From assembly GCA_017550165.1 (NCBI GenBank), contig JAFZQH010000021.1, positions 1 to 64,000 of the forward strand: DNA of 64,000 nt. The letters run 5' to 3'. Below the pieces are notes generated by a model. That model saw only the letters and a list, made by a program, of their open reading frames with translations. It made no database searches and had not been told where the DNA came from. The DNA is from Lachnospiraceae bacterium. Lineage in GTDB: Bacteria > Bacillota > Clostridia > Lachnospirales > Lachnospiraceae. This document shows positions 45,781 through 54,151 of this stretch, in pieces. The translations under genes and the position numbers were made by a program. How positions within the stretch are numbered: position 1 is the first letter of the stretch; each line of letters begins with the position of its first letter.

Positions 45781-48090
45781 ATGAAAAGGATATTATTTGG
45801 TTTTTTGTTTGCACTGGTTATGGTCTTTGCCATTGTGCCCTGTTTTAGCAGGTCAGTAAAGGCGGCGGAGGGGAATAACTATCTTACCTTCACGGGTACG
45901 AGCGATTTCTCCATTAAGACTAAAAGTAGTTTCAAGAGTTGGAATGGCAAACTGGAATACAAGACAGATAAAACCAACTGGACTGAATGGGACGGAACAA
46001 CAGCAATTAATTCCGCTAATAAGGTCTTGTATCTTAGGGGAAAGAATACAAAAATTACAGGGAATGAAGCCCATGCTTGGATTATCACCATATCATCCGG
46101 AACGGTATCCTGCAGCGGGGATATCAGGACACTCCTTAACTATGACGATGTGGAATCTGCTGTAATGGATGCGGGTTGCTTCTGGGGATTGTTTGCGGAC
46201 TGTACAAGTCTGACTACAGCTCCGGACCTACCGGCAAAGAAGCTGGCTAATCAATGCTATATCTATATGTTTAAAGGCTGTACAAGCCTTATAAAAGCTC
46301 CGGATCTGCCGGCAACAGAATTGGCAGGTCAATGTTATGAAGGTATGTTTAATGGCTGCACAGGCCTGACTACAGCTCCTGAACTACTTCCGGCAACAAA
46401 ACTGGAGGGAAACTGCTATAAACAAATGTTTGACGAATGCACAAGCCTAAAGAATGCCCCGGCACTTCCAGCTGCAACTCTGGCACCCGAGTGTTATTTA
46501 GGTATGTTCAGGGGTTGCAGCAGCCTGACAACAGCCCCGTCTCTTCCTGCAACAACGTTGGCAGACGAGTGTTATAACTGTATGTTTTATGGCTGCACAA
46601 GCCTGGCAACAGCCCCGTCTCTTCCTGCAACGACTTTGACTGAGAGTTGTTATTGCTCAATGTTTAATGGTTGCAGCAGCCTTACAAAAGCCCCGAAACT
46701 TCCTGCAACAACGTTGGCAGAGAGATGCTACAATAATATGTTTAGGCTGTGTTCAGGTCTTAAGGTTGCTCCTGAACTGCCCGCAACAACACTTGCAGAT
46801 GATTGTTATATGGGTATGTTTAACGAGTGTTCAAGCCTCGTTAAAGCCCCGGATCTCCCGGCAACAACGCTTACAAAAAGATGCTACTTTGCAATGTTTG
46901 GCGACTGTAAGAGCATGAAGTTTTCGGAGACTAAGGGAGGATACTACAACATTGAATACAGGATCCCAAAGAGCGGCACGGGAACATTGGGAAAAAGGTC
47001 TGTTGAAAATATGTTTACCGGCACCGGCGGCACATTTACAGGAACCCCGGAGATCAATAAGACATATTACAGATTCGGCTACAATGTCACCGTTACCGGG
47101 GGCAGCAATGCGAAAGCAAGCGGCGGAGAGTTAAGTCAGATCGGACTGTTATCAGAGGAAATGACTCCGGTTACATTCACGGCAGACAGCGGTTATCATT
47201 TTGAAGAATTTGAGGATATCACGAAAGACGGCATTACCATAAAGAGAATAAGCGATACGGTGGTTACTGTATCCGGAACCCCAACGGATATTGTGGAGCT
47301 TGTGGTTCCCAATGCAGTGCAGGACGGGAAACTATCCATCTCAAAAGCTTCAGTCTCAGGAATAAAGGATAAGACCTACACCGGTTCCCCCATAACCCAG
47401 AGGCTTACTGTAAAGATCAAGAACAAAAAGCTTAAAGAGGGCAGGGATTATACGGTATCTTATAAGGATAATATCAATGCAGGAACGGCAACTGTTATCA
47501 TAGCCGGAAAGGGAGAGTATGATTATAAGGTCAAAAAGGAAGTATCATTCAAGATCCGGCCATTGACCATAACGAAAGCCAAGGTGACAGGTCTGACTGA
47601 TAAGACCTATACCGGTGAGGCCATCAGGCAGGATGTAAGGGTAAAACTTGGGAAAACAGTTTTAACAGAGGGTAAGGATTATACCTTAACCTATAAGAAC
47701 AACAAAAAGGTGGGAAAAGCCACCATTACTGTTAAGGGAAAAGGAAATTACAGCGGCAACTGTTCGGCTCAGTTTAAGATCAAAAAGGCACCTAACACTC
47801 TGAAGGTGGAAGGAAAGACCGCCACCATTAAGGAATCGGGCCTGAAGAATAAGAAAGGGACCATAGCCGTATCCAAGATAAGGACCATTACCGGGAAGGG
47901 CCAGGGAAGCCTGACATATAAGAAGAAGAGCGGAGCCCGATGCCTTTCCGTTAACGGCAAGGGCAAGGTTACCGTAGCTAAGAATACGGCAAAGGGCACC
48001 TACACCATGAAAGTCAAAGTAAAAGCTGCCGGGAACGCCAACTACGAAAAAGCAGAAAAGAACATAACTGTCACGGTAAACGTGGAGTAA
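45781..48090 (+). CDS. BspA-like leucine-rich-repeat surface protein, copy 1
   Basis: A 769-residue secreted protein. The signal peptide (MKRILFGFLFALVMVFAIV, cleavage near SVKA) is followed by an N-terminal domain (FTGTSDFSIKTKS, WNGKLEYKTDKTNWTEWDG). Nine 26-residue repeats then follow (about residues 135-380), of the form CTSLIKAPDLPATELAGQCY plus EGMFNG, a pattern known from BspA-like LRR proteins. Two MBG-like beta modules with KTYTGSPITQ and KTYTGEAIRQ precede a basic Lys/Thr/Gly C-terminal module of about 95 residues. No LPxTG or SLH is seen. ATG 45781 follows GGGAGG. It is a paralog of the gene at 50609, with near-identical 3' DNA. Confidence 0.88.
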   Translation: MKRILFGFLFALVMVFAIVPCFSRSVKAAEGNNYLTFTGTSDFSIKTKSSFKSWNGKLEYKTDKTNWTEWDGTTAINSANKVLYLRGKNTKITGNEAHAWIITISSGTVSCSGDIRTLLNYDDVESAVMDAGCFWGLFADCTSLTTAPDLPAKKLANQCYIYMFKGCTSLIKAPDLPATELAGQCYEGMFNGCTGLTTAPELLPATKLEGNCYKQMFDECTSLKNAPALPAATLAPECYLGMFRGCSSLTTAPSLPATTLADECYNCMFYGCTSLATAPSLPATTLTESCYCSMFNGCSSLTKAPKLPATTLAERCYNNMFRLCSGLKVAPELPATTLADDCYMGMFNECSSLVKAPDLPATTLTKRCYFAMFGDCKSMKFSETKGGYYNIEYRIPKSGTGTLGKRSVENMFTGTGGTFTGTPEINKTYYRFGYNVTVTGGSNAKASGGELSQIGLLSEEMTPVTFTADSGYHFEEFEDITKDGITIKRISDTVVTVSGTPTDIVELVVPNAVQDGKLSISKASVSGIKDKTYTGSPITQRLTVKIKNKKLKEGRDYTVSYKDNINAGTATVIIAGKGEYDYKVKKEVSFKIRPLTITKAKVTGLTDKTYTGEAIRQDVRVKLGKTVLTEGKDYTLTYKNNKKVGKATITVKGKGNYSGNCSAQFKIKKAPNTLKVEGKTATIKESGLKNKKGTIAVSKIRTITGKGQGSLTYKKKSGARCLSVNGKGKVTVAKNTAKGTYTMKVKVKAAGNANYEKAEKNITVTVNVE

Positions 48091-48094
48091 AGCA

Positions 48095-49537
48095 GTGAAG
48101 GATCAGGAAAGGGCGCCGCTGTACGAGGCGCTGGAGGAACACAGGAACAAAAGAATAGCCCATTTTGACGTGCCCGGCCACAAGGGCGGCAGGGGCAATA
48201 AAATGCTCAAGCACTTCCTGGGGGAGGACTGCCTCCGGGCGGATGTCAACTCCATGAAGCCCCTCGATAACCTGTGCCATCCTGTCTCGGTCATAAGGCA
48301 GGCCCAGGAACTGGCGGCAGAGGCTTTCGGGGCCCGGGAAGCCATGTTTATCGTAAACGGGACCACGGCGGCAGTCCAGGCCATGATCATGTCAGTCTGC
48401 AAGGCCGGGGATAAGATCATCATGCCCAGAAATGTCCATAGAAGCGCCATCAATGCGCTTGTAATCTGCGGGGCGGTACCGGTCTATGTCAATCCCGGAG
48501 TCAATAAGAGACTGGGAATACCCCTGGGGATGAAGAATGAGGATATAGAGGCGGCGGTGCGGGAGAACCCGGACGCCAAAGCCATCCTGATAAATAATCC
48601 CACATATTACGGTGTATGTTCGGACCTTGCGTTTATTGTTAAGCTTGCCCACGAGCATAACATGAAGGTGCTGGTGGACGAAGCCCACGGAACCCATTTT
48701 TATTTCGGAGAAGACCTGCCCCTATCAGCCATGGCGGCAGGAGCGGACATGAGTGCAGTCAGCATGCATAAGACAGGCGGATCACTTACCCAGAGTTCAA
48801 TGCTGCTTACGGGAGAGGGGATCAACTCCGATTACGTCCGACAGATAGTAAATCTGACACAGACCACCAGCGGGTCCTATCTGCTGCTTTCATCCCTTGA
48901 CCTGGCCAGAAAGAACTTAAGCCTTAACGGAAAAGAGATGTTTAAGAAGACGATAGATCACGCGGAATACGCCAGGGAAGAGATCAATAATATCGGAGGA
49001 TATTATGCGTATTCGAAGGAACTGATAGACGGGGAATATATTCACGACTTTGACGCCACGAAGCTGTCCGTGTACACAAGGGACATCGGGCTTGCAGGCA
49101 TAGAGGTCTACGACCTGCTTCGTGACGAATACGATATTCAGATAGAATTCGGAGACCTGGGCAATATCCTTGCCATAGTCTCGGCGGGGGACCGCAATCT
49201 CGAGATAGAGCGCCTCATATCCGCAATGTCGGAGATAAAGAGACTCTACAGTAAGGACCCTGCGGGAATGTTCGATCATGAATACATCACTCCCCATGTT
49301 TCCACCCTGCCGCAGCAGGCATTCTACAGTGAGAAGGAGAGCCTGCCCTTAGAAGAATGCCAAGGCCGGATCTGCGGGGAATTCGCCATGTGCTATCCTC
49401 CCGGGATCCCAATACTGGCACCCGGCGAGCTGATCACGGCCGAGATTATAAGCTACATCCGGTATGCAAAGTCAAAAGGCTGCTTCATGACCGGAACCGA
49501 AGATATTAATATGAATAATATTCAGGTGATACGATGA
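48095..49537 (+). CDS. speA: Orn/Lys/Arg decarboxylase family protein (arginine decarboxylase SpeA-like)
   Basis: A 480-residue PLP enzyme of the fold-I Orn/Lys/Arg decarboxylase family, the short Bacillus SpeA/YaaO type. The substrate half shows HFDVPGHKGGRGN, and the PLP region LVDEAHGTHFYFG and VSMHKTGGSLTQSS (the Lys binds PLP). Members decarboxylate arginine to agmatine or lysine to cadaverine; the polyamine context favours arginine but the substrate is inferred. It starts with GTG, 5 bases after the BspA-like copy 1 stop, so the two are translated from one message. Element B separates it from speE. Confidence 0.88.
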   Translation: MKDQERAPLYEALEEHRNKRIAHFDVPGHKGGRGNKMLKHFLGEDCLRADVNSMKPLDNLCHPVSVIRQAQELAAEAFGAREAMFIVNGTTAAVQAMIMSVCKAGDKIIMPRNVHRSAINALVICGAVPVYVNPGVNKRLGIPLGMKNEDIEAAVRENPDAKAILINNPTYYGVCSDLAFIVKLAHEHNMKVLVDEAHGTHFYFGEDLPLSAMAAGADMSAVSMHKTGGSLTQSSMLLTGEGINSDYVRQIVNLTQTTSGSYLLLSSLDLARKNLSLNGKEMFKKTIDHAEYAREEINNIGGYYAYSKELIDGEYIHDFDATKLSVYTRDIGLAGIEVYDLLRDEYDIQIEFGDLGNILAIVSAGDRNLEIERLISAMSEIKRLYSKDPAGMFDHEYITPHVSTLPQQAFYSEKESLPLEECQGRICGEFAMCYPPGIPILAPGELITAEIISYIRYAKSKGCFMTGTEDINMNNIQVIR

Positions 49538-49539
49538 CA

Positions 49540-49681
49540 GCTTGCGAATAAAAAGTTTAAAGAAACGCCTTCCCAACATGCTACGCATGTCGCCGCGTCA
49601 CAAGGAATCCTCCCGCAAGCGGGTCCCTCCTTATGACATAAAGCGAGAGCGTCGTTTCGTTAAACGTTTTTATTCGTAAGC
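49540..49681. repeat. Long-hairpin intergenic element B (after speA)
   Basis: Arms at 49540-49560 (GCTTGCGAATAAAAAGTTTA...) and 49660-49681 pair over about 20 bp with one or two bulges. Inner ends carry GAAACGCC on the left and GCGAGAGCGTCGTTTCG on the right, the same as element A. Between them lie CATGCTACGCATG and CCCGCAAGCGGG hairpins. It has no T run at its end. The arms differ from those of element A at many positions, but each arm keeps its own complement. Confidence 0.7.
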
Positions 49682-49708
49682 GTCACTTAGTAAACAGAGG
49701 ATAATACT

Positions 49709-50554
49709 ATGGAACTATGGTTTACAGAAGAGCACACTGAAAACGTCCGCTTCTCCATCAAGATCGACCGCCAGGTTGTGAACACGAAGAGTCGCTATCA
49801 GCAGATCGACATCTTCGACTCCAAGGAGTTCGGCAGGGTCTTTGCCTTGGACGGCTATATCATGCTGACGGAGAAGGATGAATTTATATATCACGAGATG
49901 ATAACCCATGTCCCCATGGCAGTGCATCCGGGTGTTAAGAAGGTCCTGGTCATAGGCGCCGGGGATGGGGGCACCATAAGGGAGCTGACCCGCTACGATT
50001 CCATCGAGCATATCGATATGGTGGAGATTGACGAGAAGGTGGTGGAGGTCTGCAAGGAGTACCTGCCCTTTACCGCCTGCAAGCTGGATGATCCCAGGGT
50101 GCACATATACTACCAGGACGGACTGAGATATGTCCGCACCAAGTCGGATGAATACGACCTGATAATCGTGGACTCCACGGACCCCTTCGGGCCGGGAGAG
50201 GGACTCTTCACCAAGGAATTTTACGGCAACTGTTATAAGGCACTTCACGAGGACGGCATCCTTATTAACCAGCATGAGAGCCCCTTTTACAAAAATGATG
50301 CCAAGGCGGCCAAGAATGCCCACGATAAGATCGCGGCGGCATTTCCCATCAGCCTGGTCTACCAGTTCCACATGCCCACCTACCCGTCAGGCCACTGGCT
50401 CTTCGGGTTCGCATCGAAGAAATACCACCCTGTCGCCGATATCCGATATGACGACTGGAATGCGCTGGGCATCAAGACCGGATACTACAATACCGCACTG
50501 CACGCAGGCTCATTTGCAGTGCCTAACTACGTGCTTGAGATACTGAAGGGATGA
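49709..50554 (+). CDS. speE: Polyamine aminopropyltransferase (spermidine synthase)
   Basis: A 281-residue SpeE that transfers an aminopropyl group from decarboxylated AdoMet to putrescine. The nucleotide-binding part shows VLVIGAGDGGTIREL and MVEIDEKVVEVCKEYLP, and VDSTDPFGPGEGLF contains the catalytic Asp. The N-terminal WFTEEHTENVRFSIK is typical. It ends 2 bases before a REP-like palindrome. Confidence 0.95.
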   Translation: MELWFTEEHTENVRFSIKIDRQVVNTKSRYQQIDIFDSKEFGRVFALDGYIMLTEKDEFIYHEMITHVPMAVHPGVKKVLVIGAGDGGTIRELTRYDSIEHIDMVEIDEKVVEVCKEYLPFTACKLDDPRVHIYYQDGLRYVRTKSDEYDLIIVDSTDPFGPGEGLFTKEFYGNCYKALHEDGILINQHESPFYKNDAKAAKNAHDKIAAAFPISLVYQFHMPTYPSGHWLFGFASKKYHPVADIRYDDWNALGIKTGYYNTALHAGSFAVPNYVLEILKG

Positions 50555-50556
50555 GC

Positions 50557-50585
50557 GTGACAAAAGGACCGTCCCCCTGTCACAT
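50557..50585. repeat. REP-like 29-base palindrome, copy 1
   Basis: GTGACA, then a 15-16 base centre rich in AAAGGACCGTCCCCC, then TGTCACAT. An identical 29-base copy lies at 52902-52930. The two copies bracket the second BspA-like gene. The composition is of the same kind as the larB-larC palindromes, which are typical of REP-associated transposase families. Confidence 0.8.
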
Positions 50586-50608
50586 TTTTAATGAGGAGAA
50601 AAGGTAGC

Positions 50609-52891
50609 ATGAAAAAGAAGAGTAAAATATTTGGGATTTTGTTTGCAATGGTTATGGTCTTTGCCATTGCGCCCTGTTTAAGCAGGCCTGTAAAGGCGGA
50701 GGGGGATAAGTGCCTTACCTTCACAGGTACGAGCGACTTTTCTATTGAGACGCTGATGAAAACAAAGACGTGGTATAGTAGAATAGAATACTCGACAGAT
50801 AAACTGAACTGGAGTGAATGGGACGGAACAACAGCGATCAATTCCGTCAATAAAGTCCTTTATCTTAGAGGAAGTGATAATGATTTCATAGGGAATCTCA
50901 TCATACCATCGGGACAGGTATCCTGCAGTGGGGATATCAGGACACTCCTTAACTATGGAAATGTAGAAGCTGCCCAAATGGGTGTTAACTGTTTTATGGG
51001 TGCATTTAAGAACTGTACAGGCCTGATACAGGCTCCGGATCTGCCGGCTACGACGCTTACGCAGGGATGCTATGAAGGAATGTTCAGCGGCTGCACCAAC
51101 CTTACAAAAGCCCCGAAACTGCCGGCTACGACGTTGACGGAATACTGCTATGAAGAAATGTTCAGGGGCTGTACAAGTTTAGAGACTGCCCCGGACCTGC
51201 CGGCTGCGATGCTGTCGAAATACTGCTATGAAGGAATGTTCAGAGGCTGTACAAGTTTGAAGACTGTCCCGGATCTGCCGGCTGCGACGTTGGAAAAAAG
51301 CTGCTGTGAAAACATGTTCAGAGACTGTACAAGTTTGAAGAATGCCCCGAAACTGCCGGCTGCGACACTGGAAAAAAGCTGCTATGATAAAATGTTTTAC
51401 GGCTGCACAAGTCTTACAAAGGCTCCGGATCTGCCTGCAGCCACGTTGGCGGAGAGCTGTTACAAGAGTATGTTTTACGGTTGTACAAGCCTCATTGATG
51501 CACCGGGGATATCGGCTGCAACGCTGGCAATAAAAGCATGTGAGGCAATGTTTTCCAACTGTTCAAGCCTTAAGGCTGCCCCGGACCTGCCTGCATTATC
51601 CCTGGCAGACAGGTGTTATTATAATATGTTCGCTGAATGTACAAGCATTGTGAAACCTCCGGAACTGCCGGCTACGACGCTGGCAAATGAGTGCTACTCC
51701 GGTATGTTTTACAATTGTACTAAACTGAAGATCTCCGATACCAAAGGCGGATTCTATAATGCAGAATACAGGATCCCGAAGAGCGGTACCGGAATAACAG
51801 CAGTGTATTCTATGGATGACATGTTTGCCGGTACAGGGGGAACATTTGCCGGAACTCCGGAGGTCAATAAGACCTACTACAGATTCGGCTACACTGTCAC
51901 CATGACCGGAGGCGGCCATGCTGCTGCAAGCGGCGGTGAGTTATACCAGACCGGACTGCTTGAAGAAATGACTCCGGTCACATTCACGGCGGACAGTGAT
52001 CATTATTTTGAAGAATCTGAGGATATCACCATAGGCGGCATTACCGTTAAAAGAATAAGCGATAGGGTAGTTACCGTTTCCGGTACTCCTACGGATAATG
52101 TGGAGATATTTGTTCCCGACGCAGTGCAAAAAGGGACCATATCCCTCTCCAAGGCCACTGTCACAGGGGTAAAGGATAAGACCTACACCGGATCTGCCAT
52201 AACCCAGAGCCCCACAGTTAAGCTCAAAGGAAATGTGCTTAAAAAGGGCAGGGATTATGATATATCCTACGAGAACAACACAAACGTTGGAACGGCTTCC
52301 CTGATCATTACCGGCAAGGGAGATTATAAGGACGAAAAGAAAGTAACATTCAAGATCAGGCCGATGACCATAACGAAAGCCAAGGTGACAGGTCTGACTG
52401 ATAAGACCTATACCGGTGAGACCTTCAGGCAGGATGTAAGGGTAAAGGTTGGGAAAAACGTTTTAACAGAGGGTAAGGATTATTCCTTAAGTTATAAGAA
52501 TAACAAGAAGGTGGGAAAAGCCACCATTACCGTTAAGGGCAAAGGAAATTACAGCGGCACCTGTTCAGTCCAGTTTAAGATCAAAAAGGCTCCTAACACT
52601 CTGAAGGTGGAAGGAAAGACCGCCACTATCAAGGAGTCGGGCCTGAAGAATAAGAAAGGGACCATAGCCGTATCTAAGATAAGGACCATTACCGGGAAGG
52701 GTCAGGGAAGCCTGACATATAAGAAGAAGAGCGGAGCCCGCTGCCTTTCCGTTAACGGCAAGGGCAAGGTTACCGTAGCTAAGAATACGGCAAAGGGCAC
52801 CTACACCATGAAAGTCAAAGTAAAAGCTGCCGGGAATGCCAACTACGAGAAAACGGAAAAGAGCATAACAGTCACGGTAAAAGTAGAATAA
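50609..52891 (+). CDS. BspA-like leucine-rich-repeat surface protein, copy 2
   Basis: A 760-residue paralog of the protein at 45781. The signal peptide (IFGILFAMVMVFAIAPCLS) and N-terminal domain are similar. Nine 26-residue repeats follow, for example CTSLKNAPKLPAATLEKSCY plus DKMFYG, then two MBG-like modules and the same basic C-terminal module. The 3' part (about 52370-52898) is about 93-95% identical in DNA to 47571-48097, while the repeat region has diverged. ATG 50609 has AGGAGAAAAGG upstream. Identical 29-base palindromes flank the gene, which separates speE from the carboxyspermidine dehydrogenase gene. Confidence 0.88.
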   Translation: MKKKSKIFGILFAMVMVFAIAPCLSRPVKAEGDKCLTFTGTSDFSIETLMKTKTWYSRIEYSTDKLNWSEWDGTTAINSVNKVLYLRGSDNDFIGNLIIPSGQVSCSGDIRTLLNYGNVEAAQMGVNCFMGAFKNCTGLIQAPDLPATTLTQGCYEGMFSGCTNLTKAPKLPATTLTEYCYEEMFRGCTSLETAPDLPAAMLSKYCYEGMFRGCTSLKTVPDLPAATLEKSCCENMFRDCTSLKNAPKLPAATLEKSCYDKMFYGCTSLTKAPDLPAATLAESCYKSMFYGCTSLIDAPGISAATLAIKACEAMFSNCSSLKAAPDLPALSLADRCYYNMFAECTSIVKPPELPATTLANECYSGMFYNCTKLKISDTKGGFYNAEYRIPKSGTGITAVYSMDDMFAGTGGTFAGTPEVNKTYYRFGYTVTMTGGGHAAASGGELYQTGLLEEMTPVTFTADSDHYFEESEDITIGGITVKRISDRVVTVSGTPTDNVEIFVPDAVQKGTISLSKATVTGVKDKTYTGSAITQSPTVKLKGNVLKKGRDYDISYENNTNVGTASLIITGKGDYKDEKKVTFKIRPMTITKAKVTGLTDKTYTGETFRQDVRVKVGKNVLTEGKDYSLSYKNNKKVGKATITVKGKGNYSGTCSVQFKIKKAPNTLKVEGKTATIKESGLKNKKGTIAVSKIRTITGKGQGSLTYKKKSGARCLSVNGKGKVTVAKNTAKGTYTMKVKVKAAGNANYEKTEKSITVTVKVE

Positions 52892-52901
52892 AGCAACACG
52901 T

Positions 52902-52930
52902 GTGACAAAAGGACCGTCCCCCTGTCACAT
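52902..52930. repeat. REP-like 29-base palindrome, copy 2
   Basis: Identical to 50557-50585, in the same orientation, placed between the stop of the second BspA-like gene (52891) and the ribosome site of the dehydrogenase gene (GGAAAGGAG). Confidence 0.8.
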
Positions 52931-52946
52931 GGAAAGGAGATCGATC

Positions 52947-54146
52947 ATGGGAAGAGCAATGATAATCGGAGCAGGAGGCGTAGCCTCCGTCGTAGTACAT
53001 AAATGCTGCCAAAACAGCGAGGTCTTTGAGGAGATCATGATCGCCAGCCGCACCAAGTCAAAATGCGATGCATTAAAGGAAAAGCTTAAAGACAGCAAGA
53101 CCAGGATCACTACGGCTCAGGTAGATGCAGACTGCCTGGAGGAGCTGGTGGCGCTCATAAAGGACTATGAGCCGGATATCGTGATAAATGTGGCTCTGCC
53201 CTATCAGGACCTTACCATAATGGACGCCTGCCTTGCCACAGGCACGAATTACATGGATACCGCAAATTATGAGCCCCTGGATACGGCGAAATTCGAGTAT
53301 AAATGGCAGTGGGCCTACAGGGACAGATTCCGTCAGGCAGGGATCACGGCTCTGCTGGGCAGCGGATTTGATCCTGGAGTTACGGGAGTATTCTGTGCCT
53401 ATGCCGCAAAGCACCATTTCGACGAGATAGAATACATAGACATACTGGATTGCAACGGCGGAGACCACGGCTACCCCTTTGCCACGAATTTCAACCCCGA
53501 GATCAATATCCGGGAGGTTACGGCCAAGGGCAGCTACTGGGAGGACGGCCACTGGGTGGAGACCGAACCCATGGAGATCAAGAGGGAGTACGATTTCGAA
53601 GGAGTGGGAAAGAAGGATATGTACCTCTTGCACCACGAGGAGATAGAGTCCCTTGCCCTTAACATAAAGGGGATCAAGAGGATCAGATTCTTTATGACCT
53701 TCGGGGAGTCCTACCTGACTCATCTTCGCTGCCTCCAGAATGTGGGCATGACCAGCATAGAGCCAATAGATTATGAGGGTAAGAAGATAGTGCCCCTGCA
53801 GTTTTTGAAGGCAGTCCTTCCCGATCCTGCCACCTTAGGCCCCAGGACCGTGGGCAAGACCAACATCGGCTGCATTTTCAAGGGGAAAAAGGACGGCAAG
53901 GACAAGACCTACTACCTATATAACATATGCGATCATCAGGAGTGTTATAAAGAGGTGGGCTCCCAGGCCATATCCTACACCACGGGAGTGCCTGCCATGA
54001 TAGGCGCTATGATGGTCATGACAGGCAAATGGAGGAAGCCGGGAGTGTACAATATCGAGGAATTCGACCCGGATCCCTTTATGGAGGCCTTGAACAGGTT
54101 CGGCCTTCCCTGGAAGGAGAGTTTCGATCCTGTGCTTGTGGATTAA
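52947..54146 (+). CDS. Carboxynorspermidine/carboxyspermidine dehydrogenase-like (saccharopine dehydrogenase family)
   Basis: A 399-residue NAD(P)H-dependent enzyme of the saccharopine dehydrogenase family. The Rossmann part is MIIGAGGVASVVVHKC at the N-terminus, followed by NVALPYQDLTIMDACLATG and GFDPGVTGVFCAYAAKH. The length of about 400 and the spe context fit carboxynorspermidine/carboxyspermidine dehydrogenase, which reductively joins putrescine or diaminopropane with aspartate semialdehyde. A lysine-pathway saccharopine dehydrogenase is possible but less likely here. The start is ATG 52947 (GGAAAGGAG upstream); the earlier ATGs are in the palindrome. The decarboxylase gene that normally follows is absent. 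Confidence 0.82.
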   Translation: MGRAMIIGAGGVASVVVHKCCQNSEVFEEIMIASRTKSKCDALKEKLKDSKTRITTAQVDADCLEELVALIKDYEPDIVINVALPYQDLTIMDACLATGTNYMDTANYEPLDTAKFEYKWQWAYRDRFRQAGITALLGSGFDPGVTGVFCAYAAKHHFDEIEYIDILDCNGGDHGYPFATNFNPEINIREVTAKGSYWEDGHWVETEPMEIKREYDFEGVGKKDMYLLHHEEIESLALNIKGIKRIRFFMTFGESYLTHLRCLQNVGMTSIEPIDYEGKKIVPLQFLKAVLPDPATLGPRTVGKTNIGCIFKGKKDGKDKTYYLYNICDHQECYKEVGSQAISYTTGVPAMIGAMMVMTGKWRKPGVYNIEEFDPDPFMEALNRFGLPWKESFDPVLVD

Positions 54147-54151
54147 GAAAT

